From Bolinopsis microptera (Eukaryota; Ctenophora; Tentaculata; Lobata; Bolinopsidae), in NCBI RefSeq assembly GCF_026151205.1, contig NC_087084.1:2698845-2762844 (forward strand): a stretch of 64,000 nt of DNA, written 5' to 3'. A program made the translations under genes and the position numbers. Under the pieces are notes generated by a model. The model made no database searches. It was not told the DNA's origin and saw only the letters and a program-made list of their open reading frames with translations. Positions 47,897-55,893 of the stretch are shown here, in pieces (within the stretch, counting starts at the first letter, position 1; every line of letters starts with the position of its first letter).

Positions 47897-48301
47897 CTCA
47901 ATATTGAGCTGGAGGTGGATGTCACCAAAACGTACGTTAATCCGCTAGCGTTTAATCATCAATTATTAATTATTATCTATTATTGGCAAATAATTATTAT
48001 TATTATCAATTATTATTATTAATTGTCATAATTTCAAAAAATTCAGTGCCTGGCATCAGACTCGCTTTCAAACAGACAACTTTCACTTGTTTTCAAAGAG
48101 ACATTTGACCTGGTGAAGCTGTTCCCAGCTCAAAACATTGATGGTTTAGTCTTGATATTTGACCGATTCTAGGAAGCCGGTGTCACATAACTTGGGCATG
48201 TTAAAGATTAGCCATTCACCCAGAACGTTTTAGATATAGGTAAGATATTAGAATATTGATTTATTTGGTCAATAGTAATACATGTTTTATGGTATTCTTA
48301 T

Positions 48302-48595
48302 ATGTCGAGTTACTATTTCTTTCGAGTTACTATTTCTTATTCTGAGTATTTGATAAACCTCAGATGCCCTCTAATACAAATCAAGAAATGGCCAAGGGAC
48401 TCACACAATGAGTGGAGGTCAACTTTAGAAAAGAGTATCCCAGTCCGATATCGTTTGTGGCAACGGAATGGTTGGCAGACGCGGAACATCAGTATCCACA
48501 TGGAGCATGCTCGCAACGTAGGGGAATACAGAATCGGTATCCGTAGGCTCTCTGTCGCCGATTTTGTAGGTTTGTCTAAGTTTTGCATTGACTAA
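48302..48595 (+). CDS. Arm-encoded unknown ORF, right copy, pointing outward
   Basis: Same 97-codon frame as 39220-39513. Identity between arms cannot be taken as selection, as the whole arms are nearly identical. Confidence 0.3.
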   Translation: MSSYYFFRVTISYSEYLINLRCPLIQIKKWPRDSHNEWRSTLEKSIPVRYRLWQRNGWQTRNISIHMEHARNVGEYRIGIRRLSVADFVGLSKFCID

Positions 48596-49997
48596 TTTAA
48601 TGTTTCAAACTTCGATATTAACAAATTATCAAAGTTACGTGGAATTTTTACCTAAAATTGTGTGGCAGTTTTCTACTGCTAGATTTTCCTCCTTGCGTAC
48701 AGTAAAAATATGCTAATGTTATCAGTTCGCGCGGAACGCGCAATTGCGCGCGCGTTCTGTGCAATAATATTTAATGTATGATAATTTTAGGTTCCACGAG
48801 TGTCCTGCATAAAAGATTGTCAATCGTGACGAGAAAGCGAACGGTAGGACCTTGAACGAAAAATCGAAGAAGACACAGAATTTTAGCTAATATATTCGTA
48901 GGGTTACAATATTACAAAAATGTGGGACTGGTCCTGGACTCAAAAGGGATAAATTTCGAGATTATTTTACATTGACATTCTTTGTTCTACCACACCTGCC
49001 GACAGTGCACACGGTCGGCTGTCATTGTTACTTGTTAATTACATTTTATTGTGCAAGGATTGAAATTATTATATTGTGTCATGGGATGAGGGCCAATGGG
49101 CCATCACATTATTTAAAGTGTAGTGAATGTAAATTTGTGATTTAAGTTGCTACAAGTCGTGATTATCATAGTGTGCATCCAAACATTATACTTATAGTTG
49201 CATGTGACACTGTATCACTTTCTATATTAATATAGAAGCCGCATGAGAGTGCAGTATAAGTGATTATAAATACCAAGCTCGTTGGACCAGGTGAGCTCCC
49301 ATGCTTGTGAAACTAAATGTGAATTTGCGTGTGATGTGAGTGTAACTGTAAAATAAAAGATATAAACATTGGTCTCTTACTTATTAAAGTGCTCGTCTGT
49401 TGAGCTAGTTGTCTCATCTCTCACTTTTCCTTGCAAAGAGAAGTCTTTAGGAGAAACTCAACCAATCAGACACAGCTTTTTGACCCACGTGATATGCTCC
49501 TTGGTCACGTGACAGGTTTCAATAGCCAACTAGACACTGTTCTGCAGCTCACGTGACGGTTTTAAACCAATCAGAAGGTCGAGCAGAATATATACTGTTT
49601 CGGGGTGAGATTCAACCCTGATATACTACTCATCAGGACCACTGTAAAAAGAAAAATGTTGCTATACTTATAATCATACTTTAAGTGTTGTGTCAGATCA
49701 CGTGAACAAGGTGTGAACCATACATTGCTGTTAATTACTACACTGTTACCAGCTGTTATACCAGTGATTTGATAACGTATTGCTTATGATTGAGAATAAC
49801 TCGTCAACTCATCAGTGAATAAAAATTACAAGTGTCCGCGCGCGCGCGCGCACAGTTACGCTATCTGACAGAAGTTGTCTATCCTTAAATGTTTGGCGCT
49901 CGTATATAGCTATGCTTCAAGTTCCAGTTAGATACATGTGCAGAATGCGCGGCGCAACACAGTAGAGTGACGTTCTACAATTACGCTATACAGACCC

Positions 49998-50005
49998 TAT
50001 ATAAA
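49998..50005 (+). promoter_or_regulatory. TATA box TATATAAA before the 50093 gene
   Basis: 95 bp before the ATG. A (CG)n run at about 49837-49850 and a GC-rich patch precede it. Confidence 0.55.
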
Positions 50006-50092
50006 CAAAATTGATTGATTAATATTCATATTTATTACTATTTACATAAGTTACATACACACTCATATTTCGTTTGCGCGCGTGATCGTAGC

Positions 50093-50635
50093 ATGGTAAC
50101 GCGATTACAATACTCTGAACCAAAATATGTAAAATCTAAAGCAGTAAACCCTGATCATGAAATCGAGAACATTTATTTTTCTTTAGACTTACGAATACCA
50201 AAACATTTTTACGCGTGTACTAAGTCTGAAGTTCGTTCATTTGATAAGATTACGCAAACACCTAACAAATTTAGCAAAAGTTTGCCAAAGTTTGGACTAA
50301 CTGAGTGCTTTAAAATATTTAACCTTGAGCTAGAATCACAAAAACCGTGGCTAAACCAAGAATTTAAGAATTTATACACAAAGAAGAAACCCAAAAGAGT
50401 TCGTATAAGAATACTTGAAATCGAAAGCAGTGTATACGAACTACCTTATTGTAGGAGAAATAATCCAATTCTGATTCCCGAATCGGGTCGACTGCACGCG
50501 CCCCACTGCAAAAACACCAATCAAGAAACTGTTGATGTTATTGGTGACCGTACTTTTCAAAATAGACAATTCCATTTACAGGATATTAAACAAAGGATAA
50601 GCCAGTTGCAAGCTGCAAGCACACCTGAATGTTAA
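50093..50635 (+). CDS. Outer Polinton protein of unknown function
   Basis: 180 residues from ATG at 50093 (MVTRLQYSEPKYV). Upstream in-frame codons lack an ATG, so I take this start. Basic overall (KKKPKRVRIRIL), no signal peptide, no membrane segment, three Cys in the last third. First gene after the nested insertion, with its own TATA box. I do not recognise it. Its place next to a penton-like gene and the strong promoter allow a structural or early accessory role, without evidence for either. Confidence 0.6.
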   Translation: MVTRLQYSEPKYVKSKAVNPDHEIENIYFSLDLRIPKHFYACTKSEVRSFDKITQTPNKFSKSLPKFGLTECFKIFNLELESQKPWLNQEFKNLYTKKKPKRVRIRILEIESSVYELPYCRRNNPILIPESGRLHAPHCKNTNQETVDVIGDRTFQNRQFHLQDIKQRISQLQAASTPEC

Positions 50636-50707
50636 ACGAGTTACCTACCAGCTAGAAGCAACGTCTCTTGTTTAATGAGAAACTTCACATTTTCCCCTCA
50701 GTTATTC

Positions 50708-50715
50708 TATAAAAG
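50708..50715 (+). promoter_or_regulatory. TATA box TATAAAAG before the 50767 gene
   Basis: 59 bp before the ATG, in the short spacer after the 50093 gene. Confidence 0.7.
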
Positions 50716-50766
50716 CGTTCCTGCTATCTCATAGTTTAGTTCCATATCGCGTGTGACATCATCATC

Positions 50767-51567
50767 ATGATCAAATCTACAATGGATGAACTAAAAACAA
50801 GTTTAATTGTTTCTGGACGAGGGAAAATAATAAAAACCATGTTTGATCGACCCTTGTCTGTTCAGGGGAAATCTATTCGACTAAAATCTGTGAACTTTCC
50901 GATTCCACAGAACCAACCTATCCGATATACATTTTCTGTCAAAGATGTTACAGGAAATATTCATACTCTTTCTCTACCACCAGAGAACTGGTATTGGTCT
51001 GAAGACATATTGAAAACAATGTATACAGTTTTGTGTGAGCTCTACGATTCTCTAGATTTTAACAACTCACAAACTTACATTATCGACAGCGAGTCACAAG
51101 ATGTTGAAATAGTCAACTACAGCAAACCAAGATTCGTTTCTGTACCTTATACAGCCATATATTACGGCGAAAGCGGTCTGAAGATTGTGCCAGACCAATC
51201 GTCGCAGAGTGTATTCTCATTATTTGTGAAGAGAGAAAATCGTTCTAATGATAAAAGACTTGCGTATATACCTCATATACCTTATTCATCTAGTACTCAA
51301 CAGGACACTGAAAACGAATTAAATAGTACTCAAGCTGTGTACTTGTTTTGTGATGCTATCAGACCCATATATATTGGAAGAAGTAAAAGACAAATACTAG
51401 ATGTGATAAATATGTCACGTGATGGGAATTACTTTAGTAATTCCCAAGGCGAATTTCACGAATTTGCGGTTGATGAATTGATGCAGATTAGTTTTTATTT
51501 TCAGACGGTTGACGGTCTTGTGATAGGTTTTGACGATCCGGTAGTCATCCATTTCTTAATAAGCTAG
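50767..51567 (+). CDS. Second penton-like (minor capsid) protein candidate
   Basis: 266 residues. Order of features parallels the penton-like protein at 56424: an N-terminal strand region (FDRPLSVQGKSIRLKSVNFP), a middle 'LPPENWYWSEDILKTMYTVL' segment like 'IPNGFYDRSCEILRAAYKVM' there, then AVYLFCDAIRPIYIGRSK, then GEFHEFAVDELMQISFYFQT and DGLVIGFDDPVVIHF near the end. The last blocks match, in order, VVCGLLYSSVVKDSIINN, SFHEFQNPSYKPLSVSSF, and EDVKFD...LNLHIR in the other protein. This is the pattern of single jelly-roll pentons of Polintons, which close the five-fold vertices. Divergent paralog, fibre-like derivative or second vertex protein are all possible. Confidence 0.55.
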   Translation: MIKSTMDELKTSLIVSGRGKIIKTMFDRPLSVQGKSIRLKSVNFPIPQNQPIRYTFSVKDVTGNIHTLSLPPENWYWSEDILKTMYTVLCELYDSLDFNNSQTYIIDSESQDVEIVNYSKPRFVSVPYTAIYYGESGLKIVPDQSSQSVFSLFVKRENRSNDKRLAYIPHIPYSSSTQQDTENELNSTQAVYLFCDAIRPIYIGRSKRQILDVINMSRDGNYFSNSQGEFHEFAVDELMQISFYFQTVDGLVIGFDDPVVIHFLIS

Positions 51568-51761
51568 ACATATTAAATTATACAATTGAACAGGTGCCAA
51601 ATCAAATTACACAAAGTAACCTACTTCATACTTGATACATGAATCTATGTTGGTCCTCACTTACTTTTCATGTAATCAGACAGTGTTACATTTTGTTGTA
51701 AGAAAAAAAAGACCTACTTAAGGAGCGACACAAAGGACGACTCTCATTAACCTATTAAACA

Positions 51762-52235
51762 ATGGACTTCCCCAGCGAAATTAATCTCGATGTAATTGAG
51801 GATGAATACAAGTCTATCTACAAAAAGCATTACCAGACAATTCATACAAGAGTTACTAAAGGTCGTCTTAGAACGGTGTACCATTTTCTCGTCACTGGCG
51901 ATTACTCACGGAATAAAGCTAAAGAATATATTTCAAAAATTGATATGGAATTAAATCGTAATAATACCTACAAAATCAACGTGGCTTTCGGCTTTATTCT
52001 GAGGAATCGTCGCACAGGTGATTTGAGGTTCTTTCATCCGTCACAAAATTCAATGCTGTACGAATTACCAATGAAGGTAAAAAATAGAAAAGATATCAAA
52101 AAGGTCCTTGATGACTTGGAGGGTGAAGATGCTAGAGCTTACGCAATGGCTCATAGACCCTCGACTGTATGGAGAATGGAGAAAATCGTTTGTGTTCGCT
52201 TCGATGTTTATAAATTGGCGACGCCAGTGACATAA
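51762..52235 (+). CDS. Conserved Polinton-type protein, function unknown
   Basis: 157 residues. The central part INVAFGFILRNRRTGDLRFF, followed by HPSQNSMLYELP, a Lys/Asp-rich helix, AYAMAHRPSTVWRMEKI and VCVRFDVYKL, is a pattern I associate with a conserved Polinton/adintovirus protein ('SFGFILRN...TGELRYFH..N', 'RPxSKW', 'VxFxVxK') of unestablished function. That link is from memory, not from a search. No TATA box stands out upstream; the spacer is 194 bp. Confidence 0.6.
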   Translation: MDFPSEINLDVIEDEYKSIYKKHYQTIHTRVTKGRLRTVYHFLVTGDYSRNKAKEYISKIDMELNRNNTYKINVAFGFILRNRRTGDLRFFHPSQNSMLYELPMKVKNRKDIKKVLDDLEGEDARAYAMAHRPSTVWRMEKIVCVRFDVYKLATPVT

Positions 52236-52279
52236 ACTTTCATTTACGTTTTTGTTCAGTTACGTTTCGTGTCAAAATT

Positions 52280-52699
52280 ATGGATTTACCGAGTTATGTT
52301 GCTTATCGTATGTATTGTGATGTTAATGCGATACCAAGTCGCTACAACATAACATTTGAGAAGGTCTTCAGGGAGTTAACGGATTTTTCTCTTGCTTACA
52401 CTAAGCAATACGCCGCCCAATTGTTTCATAAAATTCCAGGAAACCGAACCTCTATTGATGAGTTACTTACAGATACGAAGAACATTTTCACGGGTATTGT
52501 AAAAGAATTGGAGACTGTCGATAGTGTACTGGCGATTCAAAGTCTATTTATTGCATCTTATTATCTGATGATCAAATACAAGAGTAATCCTCAAATGTGT
52601 GGACATGTGTCATTTTGGTTTGATGTTTTTACATACAAATCAAAAGGTTGGGACAAAATGTTGAGTAACCCTCGTGGTAACACTAACTCTGTCACGTGA
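52280..52699 (+). CDS. Small helical protein, weak Bcl-2-like candidate
   Basis: 139 residues, predicted mostly alpha-helical, no signal peptide, no C-terminal membrane anchor. Three spots recall Bcl-2 proteins in the right order: a BH3-like FRELTDFSLAY at about 30-40; a hydrophobic central helix pair (about 69-98, with VLAIQSLFIASYYLMI); and a BH2-like SKGWDKML at about 121-128 after an aromatic stretch (FWFDVF). The BH1 'NWGR' core is not conserved (VDSV at the place). Bcl-2 proteins hold back apoptosis, and adenovirus E1B-19K is a viral example. Short length and missing BH1 keep this tentative; it could be another small helical protein. It ends in the promoter of the next gene (CACGTG near 52693). 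Confidence 0.35.
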   Translation: MDLPSYVAYRMYCDVNAIPSRYNITFEKVFRELTDFSLAYTKQYAAQLFHKIPGNRTSIDELLTDTKNIFTGIVKELETVDSVLAIQSLFIASYYLMIKYKSNPQMCGHVSFWFDVFTYKSKGWDKMLSNPRGNTNSVT

Positions 52700-52715
52700 C
52701 GTCATAGACTCGTCC

Positions 52716-52723
52716 TATAAAAC
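52716..52723 (+). promoter_or_regulatory. TATA box TATAAAAC with upstream CACGTGACGTCA
   Basis: 58 bp before the ATG at 52774. Immediately upstream, at about 52693-52704, an E-box and a CRE-like TGACGTCA overlap, inside the end of the previous coding region. Confidence 0.65.
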
Positions 52724-52773
52724 AGAGGCGTGACAGTAAAACTCTCATTTCTGTGTATTACGTTTGTGTTTGT

Positions 52774-53326
52774 CATGACTTTGAAACTAAGTAATTCTAG
52801 CAGCAGAACCTGGCTGGGTTATGTGACAGCTGAGATTGTGCAAAGATGCATAACAATGTGCGTTGAAGAATGCTTGGCCTGCAGAAACGGTGTTATCAGT
52901 CCACTTTTACATTTTCACAACGAGTTGAGTTTGATGGATAAAATTCGCCGATACTTGGGGCGTGTTGTCATTGATCTTGAGTATCTTTTCGATCAATTCA
53001 TTTTACAATTTGGATGGTTTGCTCTAAATCGAAGAGACTACATTCAACTGGCAGAAATCTTTCTTAATGTCAGCACACCTGAAGCAATAATGTATGGAAA
53101 GTACATCACACATCAAAACGATCACGCCATTTATGGACAACAAGATTCTAGATCGGCTGCTGAATCTATTGTCATAGAAAGTACCTTGGATGGGGCTGTA
53201 AAACCCAAACCGACTGAATGCAGCAGTTTAAAGCGACAACCTTCATCTGACAAGAAGCCGATAAAAGCAAAACGCAGTAAAAAGGCTATCACTTCTCAAG
53301 ATGCTGCTCCAGGGAACAATCTATGA
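52774..53326 (+). CDS. Cys-rich Polinton protein with basic C-terminus, unknown function
   Basis: 183 residues from ATG at 52774. An N-terminal Cys cluster (CITMCVEECLAC) leads into NGVISPLLHFH, then helical KIRRYLGRVVIDLEYLFDQF and a segment FLNVSTPEAIMYGKYI. The last 40 residues are Ser/Lys-rich with RQPSSDKKPIKAKRSKKA, a likely nuclear signal or nucleic-acid contact. The 'C-x2-C-x-N-G-x-x-S-P-L-x-H' core resembles a family I have seen in other Polintons, unnamed as far as I know. The end overlaps the next gene by 26 bp in another frame. An earlier GTG in frame (52730) falls at the transcription start region and is not a plausible start. Confidence 0.6.
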
Positions 53327-53831
53327 TATCACTGAGCGCGAAAAATACACCAGAATTGTGGTCGTTGTGGAAACAGGATTTCAATCTGATGTCTACTTAT
53401 TTCGGGTGACCGCTGAGTTACAAGATGAAATAGAGTTGGGGGCCGGTGTACTGTTATCTGGTAACTATACAACCCGCGATGGATGCAGGCGATTTGTTTT
53501 AGAATCAATAATAAGATGCGAATTCAAGTCATGTGATATTTGTAAGCTTCCATTGACAGCAGAGCAGTGCGTCTTAAAACATGACAATGAAATCCAGCGA
53601 TTAAAGGGAAAGTGGACAGTCCTATACAAAAACTACTCCGGTGGCTACTTAGAGTTTTTTCTTCAAAAAGATGATATGGTCTTTCCAATAACAATTGCAA
53701 GCAAATCATGGCTATATAATTTATTGGACGATATCACAGAAGATGACGTAGTTGAGATAGAAGGGTGGCGACACAAAGACAAAACTGTTCTAACGGCTTG
53801 TGGGAAAGTTGACTACCGAGATGTTATATAA
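53301..53831 (+). CDS. Second putative paired OB-fold protein
   Basis: 176 residues. First half beta-rich (TRIVVVVETGF, DVYLFRVTAELQDEIELGAGVLLSG), then Cys residues in CEFKSCDICKLPLTAEQC, then a second beta-rich half (KWTVLYKNYSGGYLEFFLQ, VVEIEGWRHKDKTVLTACGKV). The layout (OB, Cys cluster, OB with 'V-x-G-W' near the end) is the same as in the 37191 protein (KVVGWKG), so the two look like distant paralogs, possibly partners in a single-strand-binding complex. Starts inside the previous gene, suggesting translation from a shared or overlapping transcript. Confidence 0.5.
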   Translation: MLLQGTIYDITEREKYTRIVVVVETGFQSDVYLFRVTAELQDEIELGAGVLLSGNYTTRDGCRRFVLESIIRCEFKSCDICKLPLTAEQCVLKHDNEIQRLKGKWTVLYKNYSGGYLEFFLQKDDMVFPITIASKSWLYNLLDDITEDDVVEIEGWRHKDKTVLTACGKVDYRDVI

Positions 53832-53833
53832 GG
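53825..53833 (+). promoter_or_regulatory. TATA box TATATAAGG before the 53870 gene
   Basis: 45 bp before the ATG; it overlaps the stop codon of the preceding OB-fold gene. Confidence 0.7.
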
Positions 53834-53869
53834 ACACTGTTTACTTTTAGAATCTCATTAAGTTTCAAG

Positions 53870-54508
53870 ATGCGAAATATATTATTGAATTTTTCTTTAG
53901 TGATTGTTGTCGTATTAACTGTAGAATTGTCCAAATTTGAAAATTTTAAGATTTCATTTGATCCAAAATGTCTTGAGTATTTTCTGTTTAACGGTTCGAG
54001 CAATTACGCGTATTTTCATCATAGAAATGGACAATTTGAGCTGTGGTTAGGTCAGAATGAAATAAATTATGCACTCTACACAGCTAGAAACAGTTCAACG
54101 CTCCTTTTCGAGTGGAATGGTTTATCACCGAAAGTAAATCACCAAAAAATGAAACTCGTGCTTTACGAAGGAACTATTCACCGCCCAATGAAATTTGACT
54201 CCGAGTATTACCTATGTAACCTTACTAGCGTGATAGGGGGTGACTCTGAATACCACGATCCTCTGGTTCATGTCGAACCTTTCTCGTATAAATGCAAGCC
54301 TCGATTAGATTTTGGTCTAATTTTTGCATTGGTAATAATATCAACGGCTAGTTTGCTTCTGTTGCTATACACTAAAAATGAATCTATCAAAACTCTACTT
54401 AGATCTAGGCTTTCCCGGATCATACAGTGGTGCCGACAAATTTTTTCGAGAAGTGAAGAAAGTATATCCCAAAGTGACGAAGAAGGAAATTTCACATACT
54501 CTACGTAA
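53870..54508 (+). CDS. Type I membrane glycoprotein of the Polinton
   Basis: 212 residues. Signal peptide at 1-20 (LLNFSLVIVVVLTVELS), an ectodomain of about 125 residues with N-glycosylation sequons (NGSS, NSST, NLTS) and four Cys, one in a YYLCNLT context, a transmembrane helix at about 148-168 (FGLIFALVIISTASLLLLLY) and a cytoplasmic tail of about 40 residues rich in Ser/Glu with a final YST. Immunoglobulin-like beta-sandwich is possible (FEWNGLS, then KLVLYEG, then EYYLC). Not recognised as a fusion protein: no obvious fusion peptide. Adenovirus E3 glycoproteins have this layout, but homology is not shown. Its last 131 bp overlap the integrase gene in another frame. Confidence 0.65.
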   Translation: MRNILLNFSLVIVVVLTVELSKFENFKISFDPKCLEYFLFNGSSNYAYFHHRNGQFELWLGQNEINYALYTARNSSTLLFEWNGLSPKVNHQKMKLVLYEGTIHRPMKFDSEYYLCNLTSVIGGDSEYHDPLVHVEPFSYKCKPRLDFGLIFALVIISTASLLLLLYTKNESIKTLLRSRLSRIIQWCRQIFSRSEESISQSDEEGNFTYST

Positions 54509-55292
54509 ATTAGATGCTTACACTTTACATAAAAAAGCTATTCGCCCTAAACGATTTCGGAAAACATGGACCCACGCACCAAAAGATCTTTGGCAAATTG
54601 ATTTATTGGACTTTCAAAAATTTAAAGGAGAAAATGACGATATAAGATATTTGTGTGTCGTTATTGATTGTTTTTCGAGATTTGTTTGGGTCAAAACTTT
54701 AAAGGATAAGTCAGCAAAGTCGATTGTTAAAGCACTCGCTCTGTTAATAATGACTGAAAGACCTAAACGTCTCATGTGTGACCGGGGCTCCGAATTTTTT
54801 AATGTTGATGTTAATAGAATGTTAGAGGCTTTTGGTCCCAAGATGTACTACGTTTATTCGCAAACGAAAGCATCTTTGGTAGAAAGGGTACAGAGGACAT
54901 TACGAGGGAAAATAGGAAGACTATTTACAAAAAATAAGAATAACAATTGGGTCAACCATATTGACGATTTGGTGTATGCCTACAATAATAGTTACCACTC
55001 GTCAATAAAAATGAAACCAGCAAAAGTTTCTGAAAAGGATTACGTCAGAATACGCTTACGGTTATATCCTGGCTTTAAAACAGAGCCAGCAAAATTTAAA
55101 GTAGGACAAAAAGTGCGAATTATAGCATACAAGAGAGATTTTGCTAAAGAGTATGAAGAGCGTTGGACGAACGAAATATTTCGTATAAAAGCATTACTTG
55201 ATACGCAACCGAAAACATTCTTACTTGAAGATAAAGATAAAGAACCTGTACTAGGATCTTTCTACAGTGAGGAGCTCCAGAATGTCGATTAA
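54378..55292 (+). CDS. Retrovirus-type integrase
   Basis: 304 residues. Inserts the linear element into host DNA, giving the 6-bp duplication. N-terminal helical segment with YSGADKFFREVKKVYP, then the RNase-H-like core: D75 in WQIDLL, D135 in MCDRGSEFF and E169 in KASLVERVQRTL. By my count 33 residues separate the second Asp from the Glu, slightly fewer than the classic 35. GKI and YNNSYHSSIKMKP follow, as in retroviral and Polinton integrases. A C-terminal SH3-like domain (FKVGQKVRI, RWTNEIFRI) closes the protein; no chromodomain seen. All three catalytic acids are present, so it may still be active and could serve the nested element too. Confidence 0.95.
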   Translation: MNLSKLYLDLGFPGSYSGADKFFREVKKVYPKVTKKEISHTLRKLDAYTLHKKAIRPKRFRKTWTHAPKDLWQIDLLDFQKFKGENDDIRYLCVVIDCFSRFVWVKTLKDKSAKSIVKALALLIMTERPKRLMCDRGSEFFNVDVNRMLEAFGPKMYYVYSQTKASLVERVQRTLRGKIGRLFTKNKNNNWVNHIDDLVYAYNNSYHSSIKMKPAKVSEKDYVRIRLRLYPGFKTEPAKFKVGQKVRIIAYKRDFAKEYEERWTNEIFRIKALLDTQPKTFLLEDKDKEPVLGSFYSEELQNVD

Positions 55293-55893
55293 ATTTATTG
55301 CAAATTCAAATATCTTGGTGATTGGTTCAAGTGGATCAGGCAAGACTACTGCTGTATTGAGGATTGTTCGCGAGAAGCTGATTGACCCGATGCCTAGTAA
55401 GATATTTTACTTGTATGGTGCTTATCAAGAAGAGTTCGAAAACTGGCAAAAAGATAAATCAAACCCACCAATAACATTTGTGAAAGGTCTCGATCTTAGT
55501 GTAATTGATAAATATAAGGGGCCAAAACTCCTTATTTGTGATGACCTCATTCTCGAACTGAATAGAGCACTTGCACAACACTTCATAGCAGGATCGTCAC
55601 ACAAGAACACAACTACAATCTTTATATCTCACAGTTTGTTCCTGAATAATGAACTCTATAGGTTGATATCTAATAATAGTCAGTATCTGCTTCTTTTCAA
55701 AAATAAGAGAAATTTTTCACAAGTTGCCAGATTAGGTAGACAAATTTTGGGAACGAGACAAGAGTTGCTACTCTCAGCCTATAAATATGTGAAACCGTTT
55801 GATTTCGTATTACTTTCGTTTCACCCACTTGTACCAGAGGAGCTGTTAGTTACGACTGATTACTTTGAGCAATGCCCAAGCGTATTCACATGA
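55282..55893 (+). CDS. Genome-packaging ATPase (FtsK/HerA-type)
   Basis: 203 residues from ATG at 55282, overlapping the integrase stop by 11 bp; an upstream in-frame GTG is not needed. Walker A GSSGSGKT at about 15-22 after the strand NILVI; Walker B LLICDD at about 83-88; a sensor-like TTTIFISHSLF at about 110-120. This is the short A32-type ATPase of Polintons, adintoviruses and virophages, which pumps DNA into capsids. Both nucleotide motifs are intact. Confidence 0.93.
   Translation: MSIKFIANSNILVIGSSGSGKTTAVLRIVREKLIDPMPSKIFYLYGAYQEEFENWQKDKSNPPITFVKGLDLSVIDKYKGPKLLICDDLILELNRALAQHFIAGSSHKNTTTIFISHSLFLNNELYRLISNNSQYLLLFKNKRNFSQVARLGRQILGTRQELLLSAYKYVKPFDFVLLSFHPLVPEELLVTTDYFEQCPSVFT

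Larger units (their letters stand above)
38185..49630. mobile_element. Nested non-autonomous Polinton-like element with 3.5-kb inverted arms
   Basis: 11,446 bp bounded by AG...CT ends and the CATCAG duplication. The two arms (38185-41707 and 46072-49630) are nearly identical inverted copies, together about 62 percent of the element. The 4.36-kb centre holds one zinc-finger gene (42124-42876) and an 11-bp minisatellite. No integrase, polymerase, ATPase or capsid gene is visible. The ends share AGTAGTA with the outer element, and the 8-mer TATTCTGC starts at position 41 here and at position 40 there. CACGTG and ATTGG boxes follow in both. I infer that a Polinton-type integrase moved it in trans. 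Confidence 0.85.
46072..49630 (-). repeat. Nested element right inverted arm
   Basis: 3,559 bp, inverse of 38185-41707, longer by 36 bp, mostly through microsatellite length (about 47113-47335). Terminal boxes mirror the left arm. Confidence 0.95.

Noticed and set aside
52730-52773. Upstream GTG start with a signal-like sequence for the 52774 protein
   Set aside because: It falls within about 15 bp of the TATA box, where the transcript should begin; the ATG at 52774 fits the spacing of neighbouring genes.
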